Shown here: positions 35,094 to 46,538 of the stretch, one piece after another | Layout of the letters: each line of letters opens with the position of its first letter | Numbering within the stretch: position 1 is the stretch's first letter | Source: Argentina anserina | Lineage: Eukaryota; Streptophyta; Magnoliopsida; Rosales; Rosaceae | NCBI RefSeq assembly: GCF_933775445.1 | Contig: NC_065878.1 | Span: forward strand, 15,697,395-15,761,394 | Reading direction: 5' to 3' | DNA: 64,000 nucleotides | The notes under the pieces: model-generated | The model's database searches: none | Told to the model about the DNA's origin: nothing | The model's input: the letters and a program-made list of their open reading frames with translations, nothing else | Program-made: the position numbers and the translations under genes

Positions 35094-36747
35094 TTATGGA
35101 ACCGAATTCATTTGGAAGTTTGGAGGAATAGTATCCTTAGTTTCTGTCCTTCTCATTCTTGCTAAAGCTTCTAATACAATGACCGCAATAAGAATTAAGC
35201 TGAGAAAGAATCCATAACTAATCTTCCATTCAATGCCTGCAGCTCCAATCTTGATCCCCAGAACTATGTTCACAGCTGCGAAGAAGACTGCAAGCCTCCC
35301 AAACCAGTGGTGGTACCAATTCCAGTACCTTCTAATCTTTGCATCCTTGCTTGGTCTTAGAAAAAATGCCAATATCTGGAAGTACAATGGTCACAAACTC
35401 GAAGTGATCAGCTTAATTTCATGGAAATAGTAATAATAACTATATATGAAGTGGATATAAGTGTGAGGACTAACCTGAAGGATACTAAGCACAAGAACAA
35501 AGATTCCAATTCCTCTATGTGTATGGAAATCGGCTCCTATTTTAGTATAGAGTTGTTGTCCAAGTACCACTGCTGCAAGTCCAATGACGAATCCCACAAA
35601 TTGAATAATTGAATGAAGATAGTACCACAAAGGGTCCTTGTGCTTGAAGTATCTTGGGACAATTGCCCCCAAAGGAAGGATTAGACCCCATCCAAATATA
35701 GCCAATATTCCATGGTTCTTCTTCATCTGCTTAAAATCACTTGGTGCCTCAGATGCAGAACCTGTAAAACTTTTAAGCTTAGAGAACAAACCAACAATGT
35801 ATATCCAGCATTTTACTGCTAATAAGAATGCATTTGCATGTGTCTGATCTAATGCAAAATTCTAGATTTGTGATATCTCACATGTGTGACCACAAAATGC
35901 AGATTAGTACATTAGAAGATCCAACCCAAAACTATTCTTAAAGAACGGAAGAAGCCGAAGATCTTATCATATAGAAGTGCAAGGAAACCAGACGTGAACA
36001 CAAATGATTCTGATGAACAAAACCTGCAGAGAAGTCGAACTTGATGGTGGTTTTATCGTCGTGTACTGTTAAGTGGTTGTTGTGCTTGGGGTAGCCGCTT
36101 CCAACAGCCAAGATAATTGGTTGCCGAGCAAGACGAGCTTGGAACTTCAACTGGAATGCCAAGTAAATCCTAGGGCCATGAAGCACAACAGTAGCAGGAA
36201 TACCAGTAAGTGGCAATTCACCCTTGTCTGGTATGACTTGTGAAGACTTTGAACCTTGCAAATAGTATTGCTTAATTCTTGCTTGGCCTTTTCTATTGAT
36301 CCATCCCACTATGGCACTTGAACCAACCATCAATCCATCTCTAGAAAATCCAATTCCTACCCACCCAGTAGTGTACACAGCAGATAATATAATGTTCATT
36401 ACATGATCTTCAGTTTGGGTGTACTGCAACAAAAAGTGATCAACTTATAGATTAATTAACATAACAAGAAAATATAAGGGAAACTTGTAGAATTGGAAAA
36501 GGCATACCCTCAAAACAAATGTGTTCCAAATAGGCCTGCAGACTATATCTGATGAGTTACCATACGGTGGTGGCATGAAACTAGCCAGATCATTAGCACA
36601 AAGCTCTGATACTCCACCAGACCCTTCTAGACCATTACCACCCTGAACATTACCTTCATCACCACCCAAAGAAAAAACCTTGGCCTCCAAGAAAAGGAGA
36701 AGAGTATATAACCTCAAAACCAAAATCCATTTCCCGGAATTCGCCAT
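35094..36747 (-). CDS. Cytochrome b561 and DOMON domain-containing protein
   Basis: Four exons on the minus strand: 36747-36508, 36423-36024, 35761-35475 and 35375-35094, totalling 1209 nt and 402 residues with matching phases. The family comprises plant plasma-membrane b-type cytochromes thought to move electrons across the membrane using ascorbate. Seen: a signal peptide (about 1-25, with LYTLLLFLEAKVFS); a DOMON domain from about 45 to 190 (the TGWVGIGFSRDGLMVGSSA and PRIYLAFQL segments); then a cytochrome b561 core with about five hydrophobic helices from 229 to 385. Candidate haem ligands are His230 (KKNHG), His263 (YYLHS), His295 (THRGIG) and His331/332 (YHHWFGR), spaced as in the family. 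A short Met-free extension and ETKDTIPPNF tail close the protein. The last 55 bp before the ATG show no special features. Confidence 0.92.
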
Positions 36748-38247
36748 TACAAAAACTTGAAATGTTGGTATGAGATCTTAGGCTTAGACAAGAGGTAACA
36801 CAGATCATGAACAAAGTGGGTTGTAATTTGTGAAAGAGAAGGCATATTCTGGAGGTTGAGAGGTTTTAGTCTCTTGGGATTGAAGTAATATTGGCATGGT
36901 TGGTGGTGGTGGACTCGGTGGGGTTTGTTCCAGGTGGTTGCTGATGAATAATTCCCGCCAATTCTTGCAAACAAAGCCCTTACCAGTATATGTACTCTTT
37001 TAGATTATTAGGAGAGAAATCATCACCTTCCAATTACTTGATACACTGTCATTATTTGGAAATGCATTTAAATCAACCAAAAAAAAAAACAAAGAATAAT
37101 TTGAGGGCCATGTAATGATAGATGGATGCGTGATGAAGCTTTGAAGTTGACTTGCTGTGTATTACAAGATACCATAATGAAGTCTTTACTTTAACATCTT
37201 AGCTCAAACAGAGGGAAGCAGATTTAGAGTAGATAGATTGGACAAGGAAATGTAACCTTCCAGACCCTTTAAACTAGAGTAATAGCGATATCGTATCTCC
37301 AAATCTTTGATTGGAACAAAAACACCATCAGTATGACCCAATCGAAAAAGAAAGGAATACAACATATATATAGTCTCTCTTCTATATGGAGAATGAAATG
37401 TAATTGAATTGTAGAAGCCAGACTTTAGTCCCATTAAACATTTTTCACATTTCACATGCACAATGATTGTTGATGAGTTTCTAAGCAATACATAAGAGTT
37501 AAATCGAGACTTTGATACAAGTCATGTACTAAATATGATGACAATAATAGTTGGCATAATGGCACATATGCCATGCAACTGATGCAAGGCAGGGTAAGCT
37601 GGCTAAAGTTTGATCAAGCAAGTAAATTGAAGGAACACATATGAAGGATGCGTTGCGGTCTCAAGCTTCCTGATTCAACCTCATTCAGCCTTCAACTTCG
37701 ATTTGTTTGATGGGGGCTGCAGTTGAGGTTTTAGTCTGTAATTTGTTTTTTTTTTCTTAACCGAGAAAAAAAAAACAAACCCTCTGGTTTTCATCGAAGA
37801 GTGATTGAGCACAGTTTCTTTGACTAATTACCCACCGAGTGAACATTATTGCGAACAAGTACAACCTAGGAGGAATTAGAAGGGTGGCTTAAAAGGTCTT
37901 TTCAAGTCTTAAGTACTGGGATGAGGGATGAGGGAACCATCAGTAAATCAAGACCAAGCAAGGCCCTCATTTCTAATAAATCTGGGGGCTTTCGGTTGTA
38001 TGAAGTCGAGTTATAGCAGCGTTAAACACATTCTAAAACAAATGCAAAGAGCTTAAAATTTTGATTAAACCAAATGCATCGTTAAACACACGGTAACAAT
38101 ATGTCAATATGCATCGTCAAACACACCAAAAACCAATTCACAGGCTTATGCCAACTTTGATTAGTGCGTCTTGAGCTCAGAATGTTAATCGCTAAAGCTA
38201 GTAGTTTTATCATCTCTTTCATAAAAATTGAAATTAACTAGTTTTCA
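36748..38247. other. Intergenic DNA between divergent genes
   Basis: This is the shared upstream space of the minus-strand b561 gene and the plus-strand DUF212 gene. No gene was recognised. A small hairpin of A/T runs lies at about 37745-37780 (GTTTTTTTTTTC...GAAAAAAAAAAC). Confidence 0.5.
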
Positions 38248-38254
38248 CATAGCC

Positions 38255-38566
38255 CTTTTTTTTTTTTTTGAGAATAATGAATAACTTCATTAGACATAAG
38301 CCAACCATGACCAAATATTGTTAGGTCAGGTAGACACAAGCTTCACTACAAGAAATAAGCTCATTATTACCTACAAAACTACGAAGGAAAAAAACCAAAA
38401 AACCAAAAAAAACTTGAGTCCAGCAAAAACGAAATAAAACAAAAACACAATAAAAAGAAATAATTGACAATTCTTGGGAAGGACTTGATGTGAAAGTTTC
38501 AGGCCTTAGACTCAGCGGTGTACCTTTCAACTAATACACACCAAGGGAAATCCTACCCTCTAACGT
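38255..38566 (-). mobile_element. Short retroposon with poly-A tail (LINE fragment or SINE)
   Basis: A T-run at 38256-38269 is the poly-A tail of a minus-strand insert of about 312 bp. A candidate 7-bp duplication CATAGCC flanks it (38248-38254 and 38567-38573). The body has no recognised tRNA-like promoter boxes or reverse transcriptase. Because the duplication is short, both the edges and the class are tentative. Confidence 0.45.
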
Positions 38567-38939
38567 CATAGCCATACTTTTATACGACGGTTACATTATT
38601 TATATATAATGAATAATTGACGCTTTAAATAGATAGTCTTAATAGATATATTACAAAATCTGAATCTCGCTCACCCACATTTAATATTTTACGATATTTT
38701 ACACACACATAGATTGCGCATTCAAATCCCCCTAACGTGAGTAATGCCATTATCAAAGTATGCTAGTGGACGAAGAATTGGGGGATAATGCACATCTCAA
38801 TTCCCCTAAACTATCCAAAAAAGCATAGTATATAGCTACTCGGAGCCTCTAGCATATTCCTTGCTCAATCAGTTGCTCCATCTCAAATTCGTTTAAGTAA
38901 CGCCAAATCCTTATTTCTCTGCCACAAATCCCCATCTCA

Positions 38940-38945
38940 TATAAA
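38940..38945 (+). promoter_or_regulatory. TATA-like box of the DUF212 gene
   Basis: TATAAA in the context TCATATAAACAG, about 110 bp before the coding ATG at 39050 and followed by a CT-rich leader. A plausible core promoter, not proven. Confidence 0.5.
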
Positions 38946-39023
38946 CAGAAAGGCACGACACTCTTCTCAGTTTCCACTTCAAAGTTCAAAGCCAGCCTAC
39001 ACCAATTTGTTGTTCTCTCTGAA

Positions 39024-39065
39024 ATGCTGACAGAAGCTCAAGCCTTCTCATGGACTCTATCATAA
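39024..39065 (+). promoter_or_regulatory. Overlapping upstream ORF of the DUF212 gene
   Basis: An ATG 26 bp before the main ATG opens a 13-codon frame (MLTEAQAFSWTLS) that runs in another frame across the main start and stops at 39063-39065. An overlapping upstream ORF of this kind usually lowers translation of the main frame. It would matter only if transcription starts before 39024, which the TATA box suggests. Confidence 0.5.
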
Positions 39066-41577
39066 CTAACCGCCCTTTCATTCTCAGCTCCTTAAACCCA
39101 CACACAAAACCCTTCACTTCCCACTTCAACAATCTCAGAAAGTCTTTGGTTTGTTTCTCTCACAGACCAAACTCGAACCCCAGGAACTCAAGATGGCCAA
39201 AGCCCTTGTCTTTCCGCAAGTTCCCCTTAAACCCTATCTGGGTTTTGGTCCCTGTCCTCCAGAGCCTCAGGGTTTTAGCTTCTTCAGGGACCCGGAAATG
39301 GGCTTCAGGGAGTCGGGGTTTTAGCTTCTTACAGAACAATGGGATTGGGATAGCTTTAATGAGTGTGACAACTACTGCCAAGGTAAAGATTAGTCCTTTT
39401 GTGGCGCAGTTGGCTGCGAATCCGACATTTGTGTCCGGCATGTTTGCTTGGTTTGTGGCGCAGTCGATGAAAGTGGTGTTGAATTTCTTTGTGGAGAAGA
39501 AGTGGGATTTGAGGATACTGTGTGCTTCTGGAGGAATGCCTTCGTCTCATTCGGCTCTGTGTACGGCTTTGACGACCTCTGTGGCGCTTTGTCATGGTGT
39601 TGCGGATTCGTTGTTTCCGGTTTGTTTGGGGTTTAGTCTCATTGTTATGTATGATGCTATTGGGGTTAGGAGACATGCTGGCATGCAAGCTGAGGTGAGT
39701 AGCTATTTGCTGTTTTTGTTTGTTCTGGTTTTATCTGTTTGGTTTTGGTTTTGGCAATGTTTCATTACTTGTTGTTTCATTATTGTGCTATGACTATGTT
39801 ATAGGTTGTTAGTAGAATATATGTAAGTTAGTGGTTTTGCTAATCTAGATTATTTAATCGAACTTGCTATTGAAATCCAATTTTCGGTGGTGTGTAAGCG
39901 AAATGGACTTACTTGTTTAGTTTGCACTTGCATTTGAAGATTGGTAGGGTGTAAAATGCCTGTTTCATAGTTAAAAGATATGTACTGTGTTATAGTTTTA
40001 GAGGTTGGAGAGGGGATTTGTACCGTTTTGTGATAGATTCATCCCTGCTTAGTGGGACGGTAAACCCTGTTTGTGATGTTCAATGAGGTACAGTAGTAGC
40101 TTTGATTAAAAATTGTTGGTATGATTGATTAGTGTAATACTGGAGTAGCTTTGATTAATGTATTCTGGAGTCCTGCAACCACCAAGTTACTGAATTCTAT
40201 GAAAGAATATGAGAGTATGTGAAATGGATGGAGTAAACCGTAAGGTTCAGTCAGGGGATTTTATAATTACCTAGTCTTAATGGCAGTACTTCACCCGTTG
40301 GTTCAACAACAAGTTAGGAACTTGATGTAAAGTGGACAACTGGCAAGGTGGACACTGGACAGACTTACAAATACCCTGATTATCGTGTTTGAAGGTTTAG
40401 GGATGCAATCATCACCTTGATCCTAATTATTGGGTTTTGAAGGTAATGATGTTGTGTTAGTGTGGTGGCTATTCATCTGGTTATATTGTCTGTCTATGTT
40501 CATTCAATATCGTCTAACTCGTGAAAGAGAATGAGCTATTTCATGGAATATCGTGTTTGAAGGTTTAGGGATGCAATCATCACCTTGATCCTAATTATTG
40601 GGTTTTGAAGGTAATGATGTTGTGTTAGTGTGGTGGCTATTCATCTGGTTATATTGTCTGTCTATGTTCATTCAATATCGTCTAACTCGTGAAAGAGAAT
40701 GAGCTATTTCATGGAATATCAGCTCCAAAGCACACCCTGACCATTCATCTCTTTCATTTGTTTTTTTCCTTCTTGAACCTGTTCATGCAAGGTTATGGCC
40801 TTCTCAGTCCCAATTTCAGTTATTTGAGGAATTTAGGTGTTCTTCTAACCTGGGGCACTCGTCAAGCTTTTTTTGCACATTATAGTATGTCAGAGAACAT
40901 ATGATTTCTTTTATTAGGGAGTGTTAGAATTCATGGTTCACTTCTCTAGTTATGCCATTGTGCCTCTTCTATCCACTTTCTTTGCCGGATTCTGAACTCA
41001 TACAGCTTATAGGTCCCTATGAATAAACCCTCATTTTCTCCCATCTAATAACTGGGGAAATATCCTGTTGTGACTTTTGAGAACCTGAACATAGCAAAGA
41101 CAAATTAAGTTGGTATCAGCTCAGAGTTTCTAAAATTGGAAGGACACTGTCTAACTGCACCGAAGTCTTTTCTGGATTTACTTCTCATCCCAGGTTGATT
41201 GTGATTCAATTTAAATATCTTAATATGTATGCAAGTGGCTTGTAACTTCTGCATGTCAATATGTATGCATGCTCATTTTGTAGTTCCCGTACGCTTTAGT
41301 TGCAATCTCCACTTTTCTGTTTTGTGTTTATTCTGCACCCGTTCTGTCTCTCTCTTTAATTTGCCAATGTTAAACATTGATTTTCTTATATGGACTTGCT
41401 ACTGCTTTAACGCAGGTGCTGAATATAGTTGTAGAGTACTTATTCCAAGGGCATCCGATCAGCCAAAAGAAGCTCAAGGAACTCCTTGGTCACACCCCAT
41501 CCCAGGTACTTGCTGGAGCTGTCCTCGGCATTGTGGTCGCTTGTGTTTGTTGCCAGAGTAGCTTGGTAGCTGCTTAA
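39050..41577 (+). CDS. DUF212 acid phosphatase/vanadium haloperoxidase-related protein
   Basis: Two exons, 39050-39694 and 41416-41577, joined in phase 0, encode 268 residues. The family (DUF212, PAP2-like fold; Arabidopsis At3g61770 type) is annotated as acid phosphatase/vanadium-dependent haloperoxidase-related; no substrate is firmly known. Seen: an N-terminus rich in Ser, Arg and Pro with few acidic residues (about 1-60), fitting a chloroplast transit peptide; then the DUF212 core from about 112, with NPTFVSGMFAWFVAQSMK, the GGMPSSHSA motif (161-169) and YDAIGVRRHAG (201-211); exon 2 adds a KKLKELLGHTPSQVLAGA segment and a hydrophobic end. The SSH motif resembles the PAP2 active-site segment. 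An overlapping upstream ORF precedes the start. The 1721-bp intron contains a perfect tandem duplication. Confidence 0.88.
40381..40716 (+). repeat. Perfect 168-bp tandem duplication in an intron
   Basis: Bases 40381-40548 and 40549-40716 read identically throughout by eye. The duplication lies wholly inside the DUF212 gene intron and has no coding role. Complete identity implies a very recent event or an assembly error. Confidence 0.92.
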
Positions 41578-41991
41578 ACAATCTCACAATACGTTGCTGT
41601 TGATTTTGGTCAACATTGTGTTGACACACACCATTAGACCTGTCTAGATTCTACTGTAACATGAAGTTTGAATGGGAAAGAAATTGATACAAGAATGCTC
41701 TTTTGCTCATTTCCAAGTTAACCACTGATTTTGGAAATGTATATAAGTATCAGGGGACTATACTTCAGTCCATGAATGAAACAAATTTCAGGACCCTTAT
41801 GTTTTATATTTGTATCTCTTGAAGCCAAATTTCATAGTTGTAGAGTTAACCCGAAAAGGCTGAGAAAAAATTAGTGTAGAACTGTATATGTGCCTATGTG
41901 GCATGAAGTTCACTTATCTAGGCCACAAGAACTGTGTATTGCTTTCTAGAATAGCCTTTGGTTGGTCTCGTTCAAGTTAGAATTGTTACAT

Positions 41992-42300
41992 GGTCTCTAA
42001 ATATATATATATCAATCACATCTATTGGTGTCGATTGACAATATTTCGAAACTAGAATTTATTTGTGACTTTTTTTTAGAATGTTTTCTAATAATTCTTT
42101 TATTGTTCTAAACCCTTAAATAAGAGTGTTATTTTTTTCTAATACTAGGCGCAAGGCCGAGCCCGGCCCGCTAAAGCCCTCAATGCCCGTTTTAGATGAG
42201 CGGGCTTGGATATTTATATTTGTGAAAAATATCCGGCCCAGCCCGACCCACTACTTATTTAAATTTACTAAGGTTCGATCCGGTCCGTTGACGAGCTCTA
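41992..42300. mobile_element. Truncated right end of a hAT-like element
   Basis: The stretch matches the last ~380 bp of the element at 51417-53445: the CTAAATATATATAT / ATCACATCTATT segment, GAATTTATTTGTGAC, TCTTTTATTGTT, the GC-rich CCCGGCCCG block and the terminus GTTGACGAGCTCTA. No matching left end or target duplication is present, so it is a relic. It lies 0.4 kb beyond the DUF212 stop codon. Confidence 0.7.
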
Positions 42301-42695
42301 CCTTAAAATTAGGTTAGTATATCTTTTTTTTTTGGTCTGAAAATTAGGTTAGTATATCAAAACGCCAGAAACCCTTTTTCTGCGGTCAAAAGGTTAAACT
42401 TACTCTCCAAGAATTCTATTCTCGCATCAAATAAAATGGTATATACCAAGTAGAACCTCTTTCATTCCTTTCTTTTGCCCTTTACTAGGTGTGTTTTCCT
42501 TTTCGCATTACCATTGTCTTACATGTTGTACAACTGGAGAAAGCTCAGGTATATACTCACCTTCCAAATTTTCACTATTCCTTGATGAATTTGGTAAGTT
42601 ATTTTTATTTGTTAATGTTGATTTTAGTTATTGTACAGCCTGGACAAAGGTGATCACACCAACGCAATTCCTTATACTGCTAGGCTTTCACTGTC

Positions 42696-42703
42696 TATAA
42701 ATA
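42696..42703 (+). promoter_or_regulatory. TATA box of the DUF7722 gene
   Basis: TATAAATA about 109 bp before the coding ATG at 42805; the position and consensus match plant core promoters well. Confidence 0.65.
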
Positions 42704-42804
42704 CCTACAAACCAAATTCTGCACTTGTAGAAATTCAGAGAGAAATAGAGAAGCAAAGGAGTTAGCTATATCAACAAGGCAATCAGTCTACGTGCGGAGG
42801 CGGC

Positions 42805-43035
42805 ATGGAAGCAGTGTCGTCTATGACACGCAAAGCGAATGGCCAGCACAAGCGAGGGAGCTGTTGTGGCTATTTTCAGATGCCTCTGCACTATCCAAGG
42901 TACAAAAAGCCGGACTACGAGACCATGCCGGAGTGGAAGCTTGATTGTCTGCTGAAAGAGTATGGACTTCAAGTCATCGGAGATGTTGAGCAGAAGAGGA
43001 AGTTTGCTATGGGAACATTCTTGTGGTCCAACTAG
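42805..43035 (+). CDS. Small DUF7722 domain protein
   Basis: A single-exon frame of 76 residues. The C-terminal two thirds carry the motif series of a plant-specific small-protein family: PLHYPRYKKPDYETMPEWKL (residues 27-46), then LLKEYGL, GDV and KRKFAMGTFLW close to the end. This matches the DUF7722 domain, of unknown function, usually found in short uncharacterised proteins of about 70-120 residues. The N-terminus has Lys, Gln and a CC pair and no signal peptide or membrane segment, so a soluble protein is likely. It has its own TATA box and lies about 1.2 kb downstream of the DUF212 gene, with a transposon relic between them. Confidence 0.85.
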   Translation: MEAVSSMTRKANGQHKRGSCCGYFQMPLHYPRYKKPDYETMPEWKLDCLLKEYGLQVIGDVEQKRKFAMGTFLWSN

Positions 43036-43225
43036 GGCTTTGTTATTGTTCTTGTATCTAGTATTAGAGATAATGCTTTTTTCTAGAACACTTGTTATTT
43101 GTTCTTCACTACCGATGTAGAGTATGGTATTGATTTGTTACTATGTCTACCTAGCTGATTAATCTTTGTCTCATGTTAGTAATTATATCAAGGTTTCTTG
43201 GCTAATGAGGTCCTTATTTATTCAA

Positions 43226-43562
43226 TTGGTGCGGATTTCTATTTTTACACCATTTTTGATTAAATTTCCTCATTTACACCGTCTAATATCTAAATAATAT
43301 CGTGTATATTATCTCTGTAAAATTTCAGCTAATTTGGTGATCGTTAAGCCCTAAAAATTGGATATTTCTGTTAAAAATATGAACGGTTCATGTTTGACAG
43401 AATTCAGTCCGTCCATTTATTTTTCGATTTTGAGAATCTTAACGATCACCAAATTGGCCGACAATTTGCAGAGATGATCTACACAATATTATCTAGATAC
43501 TAGATGGTGAAGATGAGAAAATTTGACCGAAAAGTGATTCAAAAATAGAAATCCGCACCAAC
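43226..43562. mobile_element. Foldback MITE (337 bp) with 8-bp target duplication
   Basis: The two halves are imperfect inverted repeats of each other over about 125 bp each: TTGGTGCGGATTTCTATTTT at the left matches the complement of the right end. The 8-bp duplication TTATTCAA is perfect (43218-43225 and 43563-43570). The 8-bp size suggests hAT, although such long inverted repeats also occur in Mutator foldback elements. No coding capacity. Confidence 0.85.
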
Positions 43563-43678
43563 TTATTCAAGACCTCTTTATTTGAGAAAAAAAAATATAT
43601 ATATATATATATGGGTGTTGTTGAGCTTTGTAATTAATCGTATGTTGATCAAGTAATTATAAACAAGCTTGAATCATA

Positions 43679-43819
43679 GTTTCAATTCATCTCTTTCGAT
43701 TTACTTTCATCTTTGTCAGACAATGACCTCCATCTTGCGGTGAGAAAATGGGTTACAAAGGCGTGCTTACCTTGACCCTTTTTCGGAAAAAAAAAATTGT
43801 TCCTGAAGAACAGTACAAA
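43679..43819 (+). repeat. Left copy of an inverted repeat pair
   Basis: About 141 bp starting GTTTCAATTCATC and ending GAACAGTACAAA; its reverse complement lies at 46539-46680 with only a few differences (for example in the length of the A/T run). It has no known family signature. Confidence 0.85.
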
Positions 43820-44845
43820 ATTCACAAACACATGTAACCAGGTATAGCACTAATTGGTATAAATTAATGTCACCTACCTTGATGGTACTTGAGCAATGGA
43901 TGGAAGTATGGAAGTGGAACAATTAAGATTAACTCAAGTTAAAAGTTGGGAATTTGGAACAACTCGATCAAATTGATATGCATGGTTCTCCGATCCTGGT
44001 CTAGTTTTTTTAACTAGCTATGGTCGCAGCATATTTGGTGCCAATCAGTGAAAACCTTTGATGTTCGATGTTCTAAACTCTAAACACCAAAACCTTCATT
44101 AACTAAAATAACGATTTACACATTCATAATCATGGTTGAGATGAAAACTGCAGTTTAACATCCAAGGAGCAAACACGTGGACCCGACATCAATTCGAAAG
44201 AGCTGTAGAATGTCTTAGTGAAGCATTTAATCGAACATTTAAGCAAAAGTGGAATACAAAATAGATACAATTATTGGTGTAAGATAGATCAATTCCCACA
44301 AAGGTCATGGAGGAAACTTCGTTCCTGTATATTAGGCAGTACTAGTAGATAATGTACTTCTCAGCATCTGTATCCGGCGGCCTAAATTTGGTAGATTATG
44401 CCGATAATGCTATCTAAAATTCCGGTTTATATGTCTACATGGCTAATATTCTTTGTCTTTTTCAATTTGATTAGAACTTTCATCTGAGTGTAACTTTCGG
44501 GTTTTTGTATTTCTTAGACTCGTAATATACATTCTCATCAAAACTGTCGGGCAAAACATTTGACAACAGTTGCCTCGATATTATTGTGTTCTATAGCTTC
44601 TATATTTTATGGCGCGCCGGCGTCTATTTTGGAAGAACAGTTAATATAACCATCGGTATATGCTGCGTTATGGCAGAGAGTGAGCTCTACTCCCTCCTGA
44701 GCTTTACTCCCTATTTGGCAGCGGAAGGTCTTTTTCAATGTATAGGAAGTACCTACTAGGAACCAGATATGTATGAAGATATGAGTTCTATGGTATACAT
44801 TGTCACCCACGCCACCACGTTTCTCTTAAGTCCCATCTTATCTAG

Positions 44846-44885
<40 letters not shown>

Positions 44886-46046
44886 CTAGATAAGATGGGA
44901 CTTAAGAGAAACGTGGTGGCGTGGGTGACAATGTATACCATAGAACTCATCTAACATAGTTATCCCCTACTTATCTCAAGTCCTAGGTTCATACAATAGG
45001 TATCCCCTATTGTATCATTGTTACAATATTGGCTTGTGCGTCAATATTATCCGACTATAGTAGTATAAAAGCGTTTGATGGTTACAATGGCTACAAGGTC
45101 TGCCCTCTTGCTCCAAATCATACCTTATCCGCTGCGTATTGCCTGCTTGCTGCCAGAACTTGCATATGTCCATTCGCTGCGGCAAGTTAAGACCCGTCCA
45201 TTTGCCTTGAGATATATAGTGCCATTCTTCAAAATGCCTTGAGATGGTTGTAGACGTACAACAACCGCTAAATGATGACCCTTACCCTTACTAAACCTTT
45301 CTAATGTAAGGAACAAATGAAGAGAGCATAATCAAGATTAAGGAAAACATCATAATGAAAATGGAACCAAAACATACTATGGCAGGGGCTAATTAAGAGC
45401 TTCACTCCCTCTCCAAAGTCTCTTAATGCTGCTACATGCATGCAGCATGACCTTCAATTTCTGGGATCTAAGCTTCATGTATATATACCTCTTTTTTATT
45501 AGCTACCATCCAACTCGGACCTTGAAGCGATTGGGAGGCAATGTGGATACAGTAAGCTTTGTTATGTAGATCAAGACGACGATTGTATATTTGTATTATA
45601 TTGTTGTATAATCGAATTTCTTTCCGTTGACAATGTAGAACATCTTGTTCTATCTAAGAGAACTCATTACATAGTGCTTCACTACTTCCACTAAAAATAG
45701 TTTCAAATGTACGAATGCATGTATAAAAAGTCGTATTTAGGTTTGTATTAAAGTCATATTAATGTTGGAGTTCGAGGAAGTTTCTTCTTGAATTGAATTT
45801 TTTCAAAGAAATCTCAGCCGAAACATATATATAGTTACATTGTTACATCGACAGGCGCGAGGTGTACTTATGCTCATTGTTTGACAACTAAGTAGAATAC
45901 TTGTTATGCTAACAATGGTTACAATGTAACCTTGTCTCCAAATCACATGCAACTATTTCGTTGCTAACTGGTTTAATTACTCTAATATGAACGCTGGTAT
46001 TAGTGTGCATCCCAACATTAAACTTTTACTCTGCCGTTGAATGGTC
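43820..46046. other. DNA between the inverted repeats, no recognised gene
   Basis: No convincing gene was recognised; frames of 60-70 codons on - at 44607-44810 and 45125-45316 have no domain. The main structure is the perfect palindrome at 44781-44950. Two related fragments (GGTTACAATG ... CTCCAAATCA near 45080 and near 45913) hint at an old duplication. Confidence 0.5.
44781..44950. repeat. Perfect 170-bp palindrome with a TA-rich centre
   Basis: Arms of 85 bp are exact reverse complements, from ATGAGTTCTATGG at the left to CCATAGAACTCAT at the right. The centre is an alternating TA tract of about 38-40 bp. There is no spacer and no mismatch, and the symmetry stops sharply at both ends (T at 44780 against C at 44951). 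Confidence 0.95.
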
Positions 46047-46054
46047 ATTTGTAC

Positions 46055-46536
46055 TAGGGGTGAGGCACGGGACGGGATGAAACGGGACGTGACTCATCCC
46101 ACGTCACATCTCACTCTTTTGAATCGGGACGAGATCGGGACGGGACGGGACAAATCCCACATTCCTATGAAGTTAAATAAAAACCTATATTTTTACTTTT
46201 TCATTAACAAAGTAACATTTAATAATGAAATTTTAACCAAAAAAATGCATATTATGTTCAAAATATTATAATTTACCATTATTATTTGAGTTGATATAAT
46301 TTTAGAGTTGTTAAGAACATAAATTAGTTTCATTTTAATACAAAATATATAAGAATTTTCAAGTTTTCATTAAAAGTGGGACGAGACGGGACGAAGCGGG
46401 ATATAAATTATTCGTCACACGTCTCATCCCACTATTATGAAACGGGACGGGACATACATTTTTAGACCTCCGTCCCGTCCCGTCCCTATGAATTTCTGGA
46501 CGGGATCGGGATTTCTGTTTTTTATGCCCACCCCTA
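46055..46536 (+). mobile_element. hAT-like MITE, GGGACGGGAC family, copy A (482 bp)
   Basis: Starts TAGGGGTGAGGCACGGG, ends GCCCACCCCTA, and is flanked by a perfect 8-bp duplication ATTTGTAC (46047-46054 and 46537-46544). The subterminal regions are runs of GGGACGGGAC-type repeats; the centre is AT-rich and non-coding. The perfect duplication shows a clean insertion. Confidence 0.9.
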
Positions 46537-46538
46537 AT

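Noticed and set aside
38343..38360. CACTACAAGAAATAAGC, a CACTA-like terminus
   Set aside because: No subterminal repeats or opposite end; it lies inside a retroposon body with its own poly-A tail, so chance similarity is likelier.
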